Assembly: GCF_004016445.2 (NCBI RefSeq)
Contig: NZ_SADT02000008.1
Coordinates: 248,001-312,000, forward strand
Reading direction: 5' to 3'
From: Mesorhizobium sp. M2E.F.Ca.ET.219.01.1.1
GTDB lineage: Bacteria > Pseudomonadota > Alphaproteobacteria > Rhizobiales > Rhizobiaceae
DNA: 64,000 nt
Below the pieces are notes generated by a model. That model did not search any database. It was given only the letters and a program-made list of their open reading frames with translations, and had not been told where the DNA came from. This document shows positions 8,716 through 16,640 of the stretch, piece after piece. A program made the position numbers and the translations under genes. Every line of letters starts with the position of its first letter. Position 1 is the first letter of the stretch.

Positions 8716-9498
8716 TCAATGGTCTGTGCCGGTTATGGCTGCGACCAGGCTGCTCCTCGTCCATTCCGCGACTGGCCGCTCGGCGGCTTTGCGCCCCAGG
8801 CGCAGGACGACGATCCTATCGGCAATGTCCAACACATCACCCAGGTCGTGAGAGACGAGGATCACGCCCAGACCCTGCTCGCGAAGGCGTGCGATGAGTG
8901 CCATGACCTCCGCCCGTTGCGCCACGCCAAGCGCGGCGGTTGGCTCGTCGAGCAGAATCACTCGCGGTTTCGACAGAACCGCGCGTGCGATGGCCACAGA
9001 CTGGCGCTGGCCGCCAGAAAGCCGTCCCACGGAGACACTGTAGTCCCTGATCTTCACGTTGAGACTGGACAGGGCCGCATGGGCTCGAGATTCCATCAGC
9101 GGTCGCGAGAGCTTTGCACCCCGAAGCAGCCCTGAATGCATTTCCCTTCCCAGGAAAAGGTTTTGAACGGTATCAAGATTGTCGCAAAGCGCGAGGTCCT
9201 GATAGACCGTCTGAATGCCCAGCTCCGCCGCATCCTGCGGCTTCCTCAGCGATACCTCTTGGCCGTTGAACAGAATCCTGCCCTCGTCGGAGGAAACGAT
9301 CCCGCTGATGATCTTGACGAGGGTCGACTTTCCGGCGCCGTTATCTCCGGCCAGCGCCACGACCTCTCCCTCCCGGACGTCGAAATCGACGCCCGAAAGG
9401 GCGGTGATGCCGCCGTAGTGCTTCCCAATTCCCGCCAGGGACAGGATTGGAGCGTCGTCGTTCATGGCGACCATCTTGTTGTTACCGCTTCTCTGCAT
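8716..9498 (-). CDS. Xylose/ribose-type ABC importer, ATPase (single domain)
   Basis: A 260-residue ATPase with Walker A GDNGAGKST, signature LSGGQRQS, Walker B VILLDEP and the switch histidine in LVSHDL. Classical CUT2 ATPases (RbsA, XylG) have two tandem cassettes of about 500 residues; this one has a single cassette, as in the FrcA-like short form, and presumably acts as a homodimer. The start at 9498 overlaps the binding-protein stop by one base (TGATG), implying coupled translation; ATG at 9465 is an alternative. It is part of the leftward operon 10604-5331. Confidence 0.9.
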   Translation of the reverse strand: MQRSGNNKMVAMNDDAPILSLAGIGKHYGGITALSGVDFDVREGEVVALAGDNGAGKSTLVKIISGIVSSDEGRILFNGQEVSLRKPQDAAELGIQTVYQDLALCDNLDTVQNLFLGREMHSGLLRGAKLSRPLMESRAHAALSSLNVKIRDYSVSVGRLSGGQRQSVAIARAVLSKPRVILLDEPTAALGVAQRAEVMALIARLREQGLGVILVSHDLGDVLDIADRIVVLRLGRKAAERPVAEWTRSSLVAAITGTDH

Positions 9499-10604
9499 CA
9501 GCCGCGACAGAAGGCGGAGTCGGCGGCCACGCCTTTGGCGCAGATCTGCTCCTTGGTATAAAGACCGGTGTCGACCACCGATTTCTGAATGTTGTCCTTG
9601 GTGATGACGCTATTTGGCGCGTCCACCTCGGGAATGCCTCCCTTGTAGCCGTTGTCGAACGTGGTTGCGACGAGATCAGCCGGTATCTTGTCGCCCTTCA
9701 TCGCGTGCACGGCCAACTGGACGGCCAGCTTGTTCATCGCGACGTAGTCCACAGTCATGTCCATCTCCTGCAGGCCGGCAGCAACGCGCTGCACTCCGGC
9801 AAGAGTGGCGTCGTACCCGCCAAACAGCTTGATCCCCTTGAGCCCGGCAGCTTCCACCGCAGCCAGCGCCGCACCGCCGGTGTCGTCATTCATCGAGAAG
9901 ATCGCATCGACCCCATTGTGGGTCTTGGTCAGGCACTGATCCATTGCAGTCTGAGCATTGGCTGGGAGCCAAAGCAGCGCATCCGCCTGACAAACGACTT
10001 CCAATTTGCCGGCCTTGATCAGCGGATCCAGATATTCGCCGATGCCCTTCACCTGGTCGCCGTAGAAGGGAAACTTGGGGTCGCCGTAGATCTTCGCCAG
10101 CCGGACAGGCTTGCCGGTCTTGGCGTTCATCTCCTCGATTACCTTAGCTGCCGCCTGCGCCTGCTTCTGGCCGATTTCAACGAACGGGGCGGTGAGGTAA
10201 GCGTAGGCAGGCCCGCCGGTGCAAGCGTGAATGGTGCAAATAAGCGGGATCCCGGCTTGCTCGGCAAGGGCCAAGGTGCCCGCGGTCTGCATTGGATCGA
10301 CGGCAACCATGACGATTGCTTTGGCATCGTTGGCGATAGCGGCCTGAACCTGCGAGGTCTGTTGCTGCACGTTGTTTTCGGAGTTGAGAATCTCGACTGA
10401 CATGTTCGGCACCAGTTCCTTGGCGGCCTTCAAGAAGGCCGGCTTGTCGAACTGCTCGAAGCGGACTGTCGTGAAGTCCGGCAGGATAAAATAGATCTTG
10501 CCGGTGAGATCTTCTGCGGCGGCGGGAGGCGTGAGTGCCATGCATGCCGCGAACCCGCACATCAGCGCTGGCATGCGAATTTTCCCAACGAATTTCCTAA
10601 GCAT
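9498..10604 (-). CDS. Xylose/ribose-type ABC importer, periplasmic binding protein
   Basis: A 368-residue Peripla_BP_4-type sugar-binding protein with a Sec signal peptide ending in PPAAAEDL (cut near residue 30). It has two-lobe features typical of the class: repeated beta-alpha units such as AIVMVAVDPMQTAGTLALAEQAGIP split across the cleft. It is the first gene of the operon and would deliver the ligand to the permease and ATPase that follow. Aromatic residues in the cleft regions are compatible with a sugar, but the ligand is not determined. A LacI-type site 210 bases upstream probably controls it. Confidence 0.9.
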   Translation of the reverse strand: MLRKFVGKIRMPALMCGFAACMALTPPAAAEDLTGKIYFILPDFTTVRFEQFDKPAFLKAAKELVPNMSVEILNSENNVQQQTSQVQAAIANDAKAIVMVAVDPMQTAGTLALAEQAGIPLICTIHACTGGPAYAYLTAPFVEIGQKQAQAAAKVIEEMNAKTGKPVRLAKIYGDPKFPFYGDQVKGIGEYLDPLIKAGKLEVVCQADALLWLPANAQTAMDQCLTKTHNGVDAIFSMNDDTGGAALAAVEAAGLKGIKLFGGYDATLAGVQRVAAGLQEMDMTVDYVAMNKLAVQLAVHAMKGDKIPADLVATTFDNGYKGGIPEVDAPNSVITKDNIQKSVVDTGLYTKEQICAKGVAADSAFCRG

Positions 10605-10983
10605 TACGAGATCCTTCCATTTTCGCTGTTCTCTCTCTGGTCCGCCGCATCATCCGAGTTTCGGAACATCACAGGGCTTGGAGCATGGCTTCGGCCGCGC
10701 TCCGTCATTTTGGGAGATTGCTATTTTGAAAGTTCCGGCCTCCGCCCTTGGACGCGCTCCCATCGCCTTACGCATCGATATCAGCCGTTTCTGCGACGGT
10801 CTTCGGTGGATGCGTGTAAACGTTTTCAAAATGGCGCGCTGGAGCGACGGTGTCAAGCGCAAAGAGGTTGGAGTGTTTCAGGCCATGTAGGCTTCGTCCG
10901 CGAGAACACATACCGGTCGGCGAACGACCATCGCACGTGTGCTGCAGTGCTGATTGGCATATCAGTGTGCGGCGTCCGGCGGA
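10605..10983. other. Intergenic region upstream of the CUT2 importer operon
   Basis: 379 bases without a supported gene. It holds the promoter and LacI-type operator of the importer operon (10815-10856) and the 3' flank of the alpha/beta hydrolase gene. I see no other structure. Confidence 0.6.
10815..10856 (-). promoter_or_regulatory. Putative promoter with LacI-type operator
   Basis: On the minus strand, TTGACA (10856-10851), a 17-base spacer and a weak CATTTT -10 run directly into TGAAAACGTTTACA (10828-10815). An operator at the transcription start fits repression of the importer operon. Confidence 0.5.
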
Positions 10984-11763
10984 TCAGCGGGCTCGCGTAC
11001 CAACCGTCCATCCGATCACGGCTTGCGCAATAACGTCCGCAACGTCGGCATGGCTCGCATCGTTGATGAGATCGTGATGGGTATTGGCGAACAGGTGATG
11101 CCTTGCGCCTGGAATTCGTGACGCCCAGCGCCGCGCGAGATCAGGAGGGCAAAACATGTCCTTGTCCCCGCTGATCAAGAGCGCGGGAAGGCTGAGTTCA
11201 AGCAATCCGGCCTGTATCTGTTCACAGACCGGCGCCGAGAGGACGCTTCTTAGATGGACGAAGGCCATCGTTGCATCGAACTTGAGTGGGTCGAATTCCA
11301 GTTCGTCTAGATAGAAGGGGTCAAGCGACATCACGCCTTGCTCAGCCTGGCGCTCTTGCTCTTGGCTGATCCCCTCGACAGGCATGCCGCCGAGCACCAC
11401 CCCACGGAAGGGGCCAGCGCCGGCAATGACCACCGCAGCTGCCGTCATCGCGCCCATCGAATGTCCTACCAGGGCCATTGGAAGCCCGGGGTCTTCCCGC
11501 TGCGCTATCCCTGTCAGGCGCTCGGCATTCGTTCTCAGATAGGCCATGGAGCCGGGATTGCCCCGCTCGCCATCCGAGAGCCCGTGTCCGATTGCATCAA
11601 GCGCCCAGACGCCGATTCCCTGTGCATTCAAGGAGTTCGCGAAGCGATGGTAGAGGCCGCTATGTTCGCCATATCCATGCAGAAAGACGATCTGCGCAGT
11701 GGGCTTCAGCGGAGCCCAGTGGCGGTAGTAGACCTGTCCGGAAGCGCCCTCAAACCTTGGCAT
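10984..11763 (-). CDS. Alpha/beta hydrolase, monoacylglycerol-lipase-like (left copy)
   Basis: A 259-residue serine hydrolase of the Hydrolase_4 type. It has the oxyanion segment FLHGYGEHSG, nucleophile elbow GHSMGA, and late Asp/His elements SGDKDMFCPP and TNTHHDLINDAS. ATG at 11763 is chosen because AGGTGG precedes it and because the paralogue at 13960 starts at the same aligned residue (MPRFE versus MPFFE). It lies 17 bases after the RbsD-like gene on the same strand. It probably hydrolyses an ester or lactone derived from the transported sugar-like compound; the exact substrate is unknown. Confidence 0.88.
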   Translation of the reverse strand: MPRFEGASGQVYYRHWAPLKPTAQIVFLHGYGEHSGLYHRFANSLNAQGIGVWALDAIGHGLSDGERGNPGSMAYLRTNAERLTGIAQREDPGLPMALVGHSMGAMTAAAVVIAGAGPFRGVVLGGMPVEGISQEQERQAEQGVMSLDPFYLDELEFDPLKFDATMAFVHLRSVLSAPVCEQIQAGLLELSLPALLISGDKDMFCPPDLARRWASRIPGARHHLFANTHHDLINDASHADVADVIAQAVIGWTVGTRAR

Positions 11764-11780
11764 CGACCACCTGTGACGGG

Positions 11781-12266
11781 TTACTTCGTTTTCGGGCCAA
11801 GCCCGTTGAGGATCATGTCCATAGGAATGTCTGCGCTTGGATAGCCGCCGACAAGGATCACATTGGCATGCACGCGATAGTCGCCCGTCTGGACAAACAG
11901 CTTGCACCGATCGCGCAGGTCGTAATAATCCGGGATGTAAGGCACTTCGTAGATGTGTTTCTCATCGAAGAGCCTGGACAGCATGGCGAAGCCCTCAGGA
12001 TTTGCGCCGCGCATGTCCTTGGTGACGATGCAGGCCTCGATGTCGCCGACGTCGCAGATCACGGGAACGAGATCGTCGATCGACGGCACGCCGGTAACAA
12101 CTTCCAGGTCGAGGATCTCCACATCAGGCGCCAACGAACGCAGCGCCTTGGCTGACGTGCCACTGCCGGCATCGGCAATGAATATCAACTCGCCATGGCG
12201 CAGGTCGGCCAGCGCCGCTGCCAACCTTTGGTTCAGTATTCTCGGCCTCAGAAGCTTCGTGGTCAT
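11781..12266 (-). CDS. RbsD/FucU-family sugar mutarotase-like protein (left copy)
   Basis: A 161-residue RbsD/FucU-type protein. The family interconverts sugar anomers or ring forms in the cytosol. The catalytic-type His and Asp are seen in LRHGELIFIADAG (about residues 23-35), and the C-terminal binding segment reads TGDYRVHANVILVGG. The Tyr normally found before the conserved Ala-Asn is His here. It clearly matches the second copy at 13405. The first gene of a leftward pair with the hydrolase, it is preceded by a LacI-type operator 36 bases upstream. Ribose pyranase activity is not implied; family membership only. Confidence 0.88.
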   Translation of the reverse strand: MTTKLLRPRILNQRLAAALADLRHGELIFIADAGSGTSAKALRSLAPDVEILDLEVVTGVPSIDDLVPVICDVGDIEACIVTKDMRGANPEGFAMLSRLFDEKHIYEVPYIPDYYDLRDRCKLFVQTGDYRVHANVILVGGYPSADIPMDMILNGLGPKTK

Positions 12267-12543
12267 CGTGCGTTCTCGCGGGTTCGATCGTCGTCGGCGA
12301 TTGAAATCGTTTACACAAAAATTCGGTTTTGTCGATATCCTTGGCAGGAACTCTTATAACTTGCAGGCGGAAGTCTGGGGGCATGGCCGGCTTGACCCAA
12401 GTGGCGGGAGGACGTCTTTCCATGCGCGATTGCGATCTGATTGATCTTACGTGCAAGATGCCGTCGATTCTGGCGATCTTGCCGGCTCAACGCTATGACA
12501 TGGTCACGGTGTGTCGCATCGCCCGCAACTCTGATGGATTGTC
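12267..12543. other. Divergent regulatory region between RbsD-like and GntR genes
   Basis: 277 bases with no supported gene. It contains the LacI-type site at 12302-12315 and presumably the GntR gene's own promoter. I see nothing else. Confidence 0.55.
12302..12315. promoter_or_regulatory. LacI-type operator (TGAAATCGTTTACA)
   Basis: It matches the TGTAAACGTTTACA consensus at 12 of 14 positions around the central CG, 36 bases upstream of the left RbsD-like start. Confidence 0.55.
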
Positions 12544-13221
12544 ATGAGAACTGCAAAGAATGAAGATCTCACCGAACCAGGCGGCCATGGCGGCCAATGG
12601 CAGGCCGTCTATGAGGGGCTTCAAAAGGGCATTATCTCCGGAAAGTATCGTTCCGGCGTGCGGCTCATCGAAGACGACATTATTGAAGCCACCGGGGCAA
12701 CCCGCCATGCAGTCCGCAAGGCATTCGACGAACTTGTTCGCCTCGGCCTCGCCGTCCGCTACCCGCATCGCGGCGTGCAGGTGCGGAGCTTCAGCGAATC
12801 CGAGATCTGGCAAATCTACGAAGTCCGTGAGTGTCTCGAGCTGAAGGCAATAAGCTACTATACCGAGCCGGCGGCAAAGGAGCTCGTGCGAAAATTGAAG
12901 GCCGTTGTCTCGGATCACGAGAGGGCGATCGCGAACAACGATCTTGCTGAAATGTATCTTCAGAACAATCTTTTGCACGAGGCTATATATCAACGGTGCG
13001 AGAACCAGTTCCTACTCGAAGCCATTAAGCATCATTCGCTTCTCTCGCACCTGATTCATACTAATTCGGTGCAAAGCAAGGATTTGCGCTCCAAAGGCGC
13101 CAAGGATCACTTGACTATGATTCAAGCGATAGAGAAGGGCGACCAGAAAACATTGGCTCGAACGCTTCGAAACCATATCCGGACCTTCCGGGACTATTAC
13201 CTTCAGCATCTGACCTCTTAA
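12544..13221 (+). CDS. GntR-family regulator (FadR/FCD type)
   Basis: A 225-residue GntR regulator with an N-terminal winged helix (GVRLIEDDIIEATGATRHAV, residues about 39-58) and a helical FCD ligand-binding domain (WQIYEVRECLELKAISYY onward) containing metal/ligand histidines such as LLHEAIYQR and LLSHLIHTN. It sits between two divergently arranged RbsD-hydrolase pairs and is the obvious candidate to regulate the right-hand one, whose promoter has a repeated ATTATCGAT element. FCD members usually sense small organic acids. The start is ATG at 12544; no strong ribosome site is visible. Confidence 0.9.
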   Translation: MRTAKNEDLTEPGGHGGQWQAVYEGLQKGIISGKYRSGVRLIEDDIIEATGATRHAVRKAFDELVRLGLAVRYPHRGVQVRSFSESEIWQIYEVRECLELKAISYYTEPAAKELVRKLKAVVSDHERAIANNDLAEMYLQNNLLHEAIYQRCENQFLLEAIKHHSLLSHLIHTNSVQSKDLRSKGAKDHLTMIQAIEKGDQKTLARTLRNHIRTFRDYYLQHLTS

Positions 13222-13258
13222 AGCGCGTCGCGCTGAAACGAATCCGGGCGACGCGCTT
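13221..13258. repeat. Long GC-rich inverted repeat after GntR gene
   Basis: Perfect 11-base arms AAGCGCGTCGC (13221-13231) and GCGACGCGCTT (13248-13258) begin at the GntR stop codon. The loop carries GCTGAAACG. It has the appearance of the dispersed intergenic palindromes common in Mesorhizobium-type genomes and could also end transcription. Confidence 0.6.
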
Positions 13259-13347
13259 CAGGTCCTCATGTCGCTCGCAAGAGCGGCCGCGCAATTCTAG
13301 GCGCCGCGCCATAGGAGCACGCCGGCTGGCCGGCCTTGGCTTGTCGG

Positions 13348-13388
13348 TTGACATTATCGATAAAACAGGCGGATAATATTATCGATGA
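13348..13388 (+). promoter_or_regulatory. Promoter with paired ATTATCGAT sites
   Basis: TTGACA (13348) and GATAAT (13372) with an 18-base spacer form a good promoter. ATTATCGATAA (13353-13363, containing the perfect palindrome TTATCGATAA) and ATTATCGATGA (13378-13388) repeat 25 bases apart, over the spacer and the start region. This suggests an operator pair, probably for the neighbouring GntR protein. Confidence 0.6.
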
Positions 13389-13404
13389 AAAGGGGGAGCA
13401 CGAA

Positions 13405-13875
13405 ATGCAATACGGCGCGGACAACCGCATCATCAACGGCACGATCGCGGCGGCTCTGGCCACGCTCCGCCATGGTGAGGTGATCTTCATTGCCGACGCG
13501 GGCGGCGTAATCGCTTCATCCGTGCAGGTGCCGATCGTGGACCTTGGAATTGCCCCAGGTCTGGTCTCGATCGAGCAGCTGCTGCCGCTGCTGCGCGACA
13601 ATGGTGACATCGAGCGGGCTGTCGTTGCCGAGCCGATGGAGGCACAGAGTCCCCAGAAATACAAATTCGTCGTCGACACTTTCGGGAAGGAGCGGGTCAC
13701 TACCGTTCCATACCGGCCCTCGATGTATGCGATCCGCAACGCCAGCAAGTTGATTATCCGCACAGGAGATTACAGCGTCCACGGCAATATCGCCCTGGTC
13801 GGAGGCTATGCCAGCGCCGACGTCAAGTTCATTCGGAACACGGAAGTCGGGGACATCAGGATACTGCCGGACTGA
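13405..13875 (+). CDS. RbsD/FucU-family sugar mutarotase-like protein (right copy)
   Basis: A 156-residue paralogue of the protein at 11781-12266. Shared blocks are LRHGEVIFIADAG, TGDYSVHGNIALVGGYASAD and the VPYRPSMYAIRN region. The catalytic-type His and Asp are kept, while the late Ala-Asn becomes Gly-Asn. ATG at 13405 follows the strong site AGGGGGAG; an upstream in-frame ATG at 13336 would overlap the promoter. It is the first gene of the rightward operon that continues with the second hydrolase and a NitT/TauT-type importer. The two copies may process related ligands brought in by different importers. Confidence 0.88.
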   Translation: MQYGADNRIINGTIAAALATLRHGEVIFIADAGGVIASSVQVPIVDLGIAPGLVSIEQLLPLLRDNGDIERAVVAEPMEAQSPQKYKFVVDTFGKERVTTVPYRPSMYAIRNASKLIIRTGDYSVHGNIALVGGYASADVKFIRNTEVGDIRILPD

Positions 13876-13959
13876 CATGACACACGGCCGATGTTCTCGA
13901 GCGTCGGCTCTCCAGTCGAGAGAACCGTTCTGGTCAAAATTTGCCGAAGGGCCGTTCAG

Positions 13960-14727
13960 ATGCCGTTCTTCGAAACCGCGCATGGGAAAAGCTACTACCG
14001 GTGCTGGGATGCGCGGAAGGCGGTCGGCGGTGTCGTGTTTCTCCATGGTTTTGGTGAGCACAGCGGCCACTACCATCGCCTTGCGGGCGCCTTCAACGCC
14101 AGTGGCCTCGCCATGTGGGCGCTCGATCAGCAAGGACACGGCCTTTCCTATGGCGAACGTGGCGCGGTGGCGTCGATGGATCCCCTCGTCGACAATGCCG
14201 AGCGTCTGATCTCGATCGCCGCCAGCGAAGCTCCCGGCCTGCCGCTGGTTCTCGTCGGCCATTCTCTCGGCGGCATTGCCGCTGCGCTGTTGATCGCTCG
14301 TGGCGAGCGCCGGTGCCTGGGGCTGGCCGTCACGGGCACGCTGATCCAGCCGGAGACCGTTGCCATACCCGCGCCGCCGGAAGTCACCCGCGACCCATTC
14401 TATCTAGACATGCTGGCGACCGATCCATTCGCCTTCAGCGTAACGCCAGAAAGCACGGCGGCGCGGCGGGCGGCCATGCACAAGGCGCGCGGGGAGCTGG
14501 CCGCGACTCTCCCCAAGGTCGACCTTCCCGTGCTGCTGATCAATGGCGACCAGGATGTGATTGCCCCCGCCAGGTATGCCCGTGCGGTCCGCTCGCAACT
14601 CAAGAACGCCACGGTGCTCATCGTGAAAGACGGCTTCCACGACATCATCAACGACGTGCCCCACTTCGCCGTCGAGAGGCGCCTCGTCGCCTTCGCGAGG
14701 GCGGCGACCAACGGCCGAGGGCGGTAG
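13960..14727 (+). CDS. Alpha/beta hydrolase, monoacylglycerol-lipase-like (right copy)
   Basis: A 255-residue serine hydrolase paralogous to the one at 10984-11763. The oxyanion segment is FLHGFGEHSG, the nucleophile elbow GHSLGG, the acid INGDQDVIAP and the late histidine GFHDIINDVP. ATG at 13960 aligns with the paralogue's start, and GAAGG lies about ten bases upstream; ATG at 13891 is possible. It is separated from the RbsD-like gene by 84 bases and precedes the importer's binding-protein gene. It probably cleaves an ester of the imported ligand before or after mutarotation. Confidence 0.87.
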   Translation: MPFFETAHGKSYYRCWDARKAVGGVVFLHGFGEHSGHYHRLAGAFNASGLAMWALDQQGHGLSYGERGAVASMDPLVDNAERLISIAASEAPGLPLVLVGHSLGGIAAALLIARGERRCLGLAVTGTLIQPETVAIPAPPEVTRDPFYLDMLATDPFAFSVTPESTAARRAAMHKARGELAATLPKVDLPVLLINGDQDVIAPARYARAVRSQLKNATVLIVKDGFHDIINDVPHFAVERRLVAFARAATNGRGR

Positions 14728-14759
14728 AAGGAAAGACCTCTTTCAAGGTTTGGTAAGGC

Positions 14760-14775
14760 GCGGCTTGCAAGCCGC
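14760..14775. repeat. Perfect 16-base palindrome GCGGCTTGCAAGCCGC
   Basis: A self-complementary sequence between the hydrolase stop and the binding-protein start. In RNA it would form a tight hairpin just before the ribosome site of the binding-protein gene. It could stabilise the downstream mRNA or be a protein site. Confidence 0.5.
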
Positions 14776-14796
14776 CAGCAAAAAAGGGAGCAGCAA

Positions 14797-15792
14797 ATGG
14801 GTGGATTTCGAAACGAACTGCATTCGCTCGCCGTCTTGGTCGCAGGCTTGATAGGGATGGCGATGTCGGCCGGAACCGCGCAGGCCACAGATACCGTGAC
14901 CATCGCGACATCGATCGAAACACTCGACGCTTTCGTGCCTCAGTTCGGCTCGCAGGTCGGCATCTTCGCCAGGCATGACCTCGACATCAACTACGTCAAG
15001 GGCGCCAACGGGTCAGCCATGGTAGCCGCGGTGGTTGGAGGCTCGGCCGACATCACGCATGTCGGCGCGGCTCTGATCTTTCCGGCCATCCAAAAGGGTG
15101 CGGCGCTGACGGTCCTGTTGGGCAACTACGACATCGACTACACCTTCATCGCGCACAAGGACGCCGGAGTCGACGTCAAGAAGGGATATCCGGCTTTTCT
15201 CAAAGATCTCAAGGGCAAGCTGATCGGCGTCGCCGGTCGCGGGGGCGCAACCGAGCTCTACGTGCGCAAGATGTTCACGGACGCGGGCATGAATCCCGAC
15301 AAGGACATCACCTTCATCGCGATCGGCACGGGCTATGGCGCGGCGGGCGCCTTCACCAACCGCCAGGTCGATGCGATGGCCAGCATTCCGCCGAGCTCGA
15401 CCTTGATCGGTCCGGACAATCTCGATGTGCTGGTCGATCTCAATGCCACACGCAAACAGGTGTTCGATCCCGAGTATCTCTTCACGGTTTTCACCGCCAA
15501 TTCGGATTTCATCAAAAACCGCCCGCAGGTTGCCCAGAATTTCTGCAAGGCGGTCATCGAGACGATCAACTACATGAAAGACCCTGCGAACGAACAGAAA
15601 CTGGTCGATTTCACCGCAAAGACGCTCAAGCTCGATGCAGGCAAGGCCAAGGCGTTGATCGACGTCTACAAATCGGGCTTCAATGCCAAGCTCACCAAGG
15701 AGCGCTGGGAAGGCATGAAGAAATATGCCGCTTTTGTTCCAGACTGGACGATGAACGCGTATGAGCCCTGCGCCAGCCTGACTTCGGGCTGA
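14797..15792 (+). CDS. NitT/TauT-type ABC importer, periplasmic binding protein
   Basis: A 331-residue SsuA/ThiY-like binding protein with a Sec signal peptide ending near AGTAQATD (residue 31). Class features include FVPQFGSQVGIFARHDLDIN and the hydrophobic stretch GGSADITHVGAALIFPAI. Such systems carry nitrate, taurine, aliphatic sulfonates, pyrimidine precursors or aromatic acids. The operon partners here are a mutarotase-like protein and an esterase, so a sugar-like or lactone ligand is more likely, but that is inference. The start follows AAAAAGGGAG, a strong ribosome site. Confidence 0.88.
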   Translation: MGGFRNELHSLAVLVAGLIGMAMSAGTAQATDTVTIATSIETLDAFVPQFGSQVGIFARHDLDINYVKGANGSAMVAAVVGGSADITHVGAALIFPAIQKGAALTVLLGNYDIDYTFIAHKDAGVDVKKGYPAFLKDLKGKLIGVAGRGGATELYVRKMFTDAGMNPDKDITFIAIGTGYGAAGAFTNRQVDAMASIPPSSTLIGPDNLDVLVDLNATRKQVFDPEYLFTVFTANSDFIKNRPQVAQNFCKAVIETINYMKDPANEQKLVDFTAKTLKLDAGKAKALIDVYKSGFNAKLTKERWEGMKKYAAFVPDWTMNAYEPCASLTSG

Positions 15793-15793
15793 G

Positions 15794-16621
15794 GTGGCCG
15801 AGTTGGTCGCCGCGGCAGGTTCATCGGGCTTAAAAGGGAAGGCCGGTCGGCCTTCCCACCGGAATGTCGCGCGGCTCAAGCGACTTGCTGGACAAATCGG
15901 CGTCGGAATAGCCTTTCTGGCGTTGTGGCAACTCGTCTACATGTCCGGCGTCGTCAAGCCGCTGATTTCGCGAAGTCCCGGGCAGGTGTTCTGGTTTTTC
16001 GTCCAGATCGCCACCGATGGCACGCTTCTGCCAGCGCTCTATTCCACGGTCGAGGCAACAGTGGTCGCTTTCGTGCTGGCCTCATTCGTTGGAGTAGTCA
16101 TCGGCATCGGCCTTGGTCTGTTTCCCAAAGTTGAGGAACTGCTGGACCCCTATATCAGTGCGTTCAACGCGATGCCGCGGACCGCCTTCGCGCCGGTATT
16201 CATACTGCTTTTCGGCGTCAGCCAGGCAGCCAAGATCGCGCTTGCCTTCAGCGTCGTGGTTTTCATCCTGATGGTCAACGCGCGCGCCGGCATTCGCACC
16301 GTCGACCGCGATATCAGACTGATGGTGACGGTCATGAATATTTCCAAGCGGGATATGTTCATGAAGATCCTGCTGCCCAGCGCCGTGCCCTCCATTTTCG
16401 CCGGACTGCGCCTTGGCATCATCTATTCGCTTCTCGGCGTCGTGACCTCCGAGATATTGGCGTCGCGGGTAGGCCTCGGCCAACTCATCGCGGGATATGC
16501 CGGTACTTTTCAGCTCGAAGGGGTCTACGCCGTCTGCATCGTGCTGGCCGTGATCGCTTCCTTGCTCAATGCCGGGATGGCTCTGCTCGAACGCTATCTG
16601 CTCGGTGCGCGAGCGCTCTAA
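15794..16621 (+). CDS. NitT/TauT-type ABC importer, permease
   Basis: A 275-residue inner-membrane permease (SsuC-like, BPD_transp_1) with about six membrane segments and the EAA-type loop NISKRDMFMKILLPSAVPSI. The assigned GTG start lies one base after the binding-protein stop, with no clear ribosome site; TTG at 15803 is an alternative. It partners with the ATPase gene that follows 19 bases later. Confidence 0.88.
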   Translation: MAELVAAAGSSGLKGKAGRPSHRNVARLKRLAGQIGVGIAFLALWQLVYMSGVVKPLISRSPGQVFWFFVQIATDGTLLPALYSTVEATVVAFVLASFVGVVIGIGLGLFPKVEELLDPYISAFNAMPRTAFAPVFILLFGVSQAAKIALAFSVVVFILMVNARAGIRTVDRDIRLMVTVMNISKRDMFMKILLPSAVPSIFAGLRLGIIYSLLGVVTSEILASRVGLGQLIAGYAGTFQLEGVYAVCIVLAVIASLLNAGMALLERYLLGARAL

Positions 16622-16640
16622 ACCGCGAGGACCAGGGACG

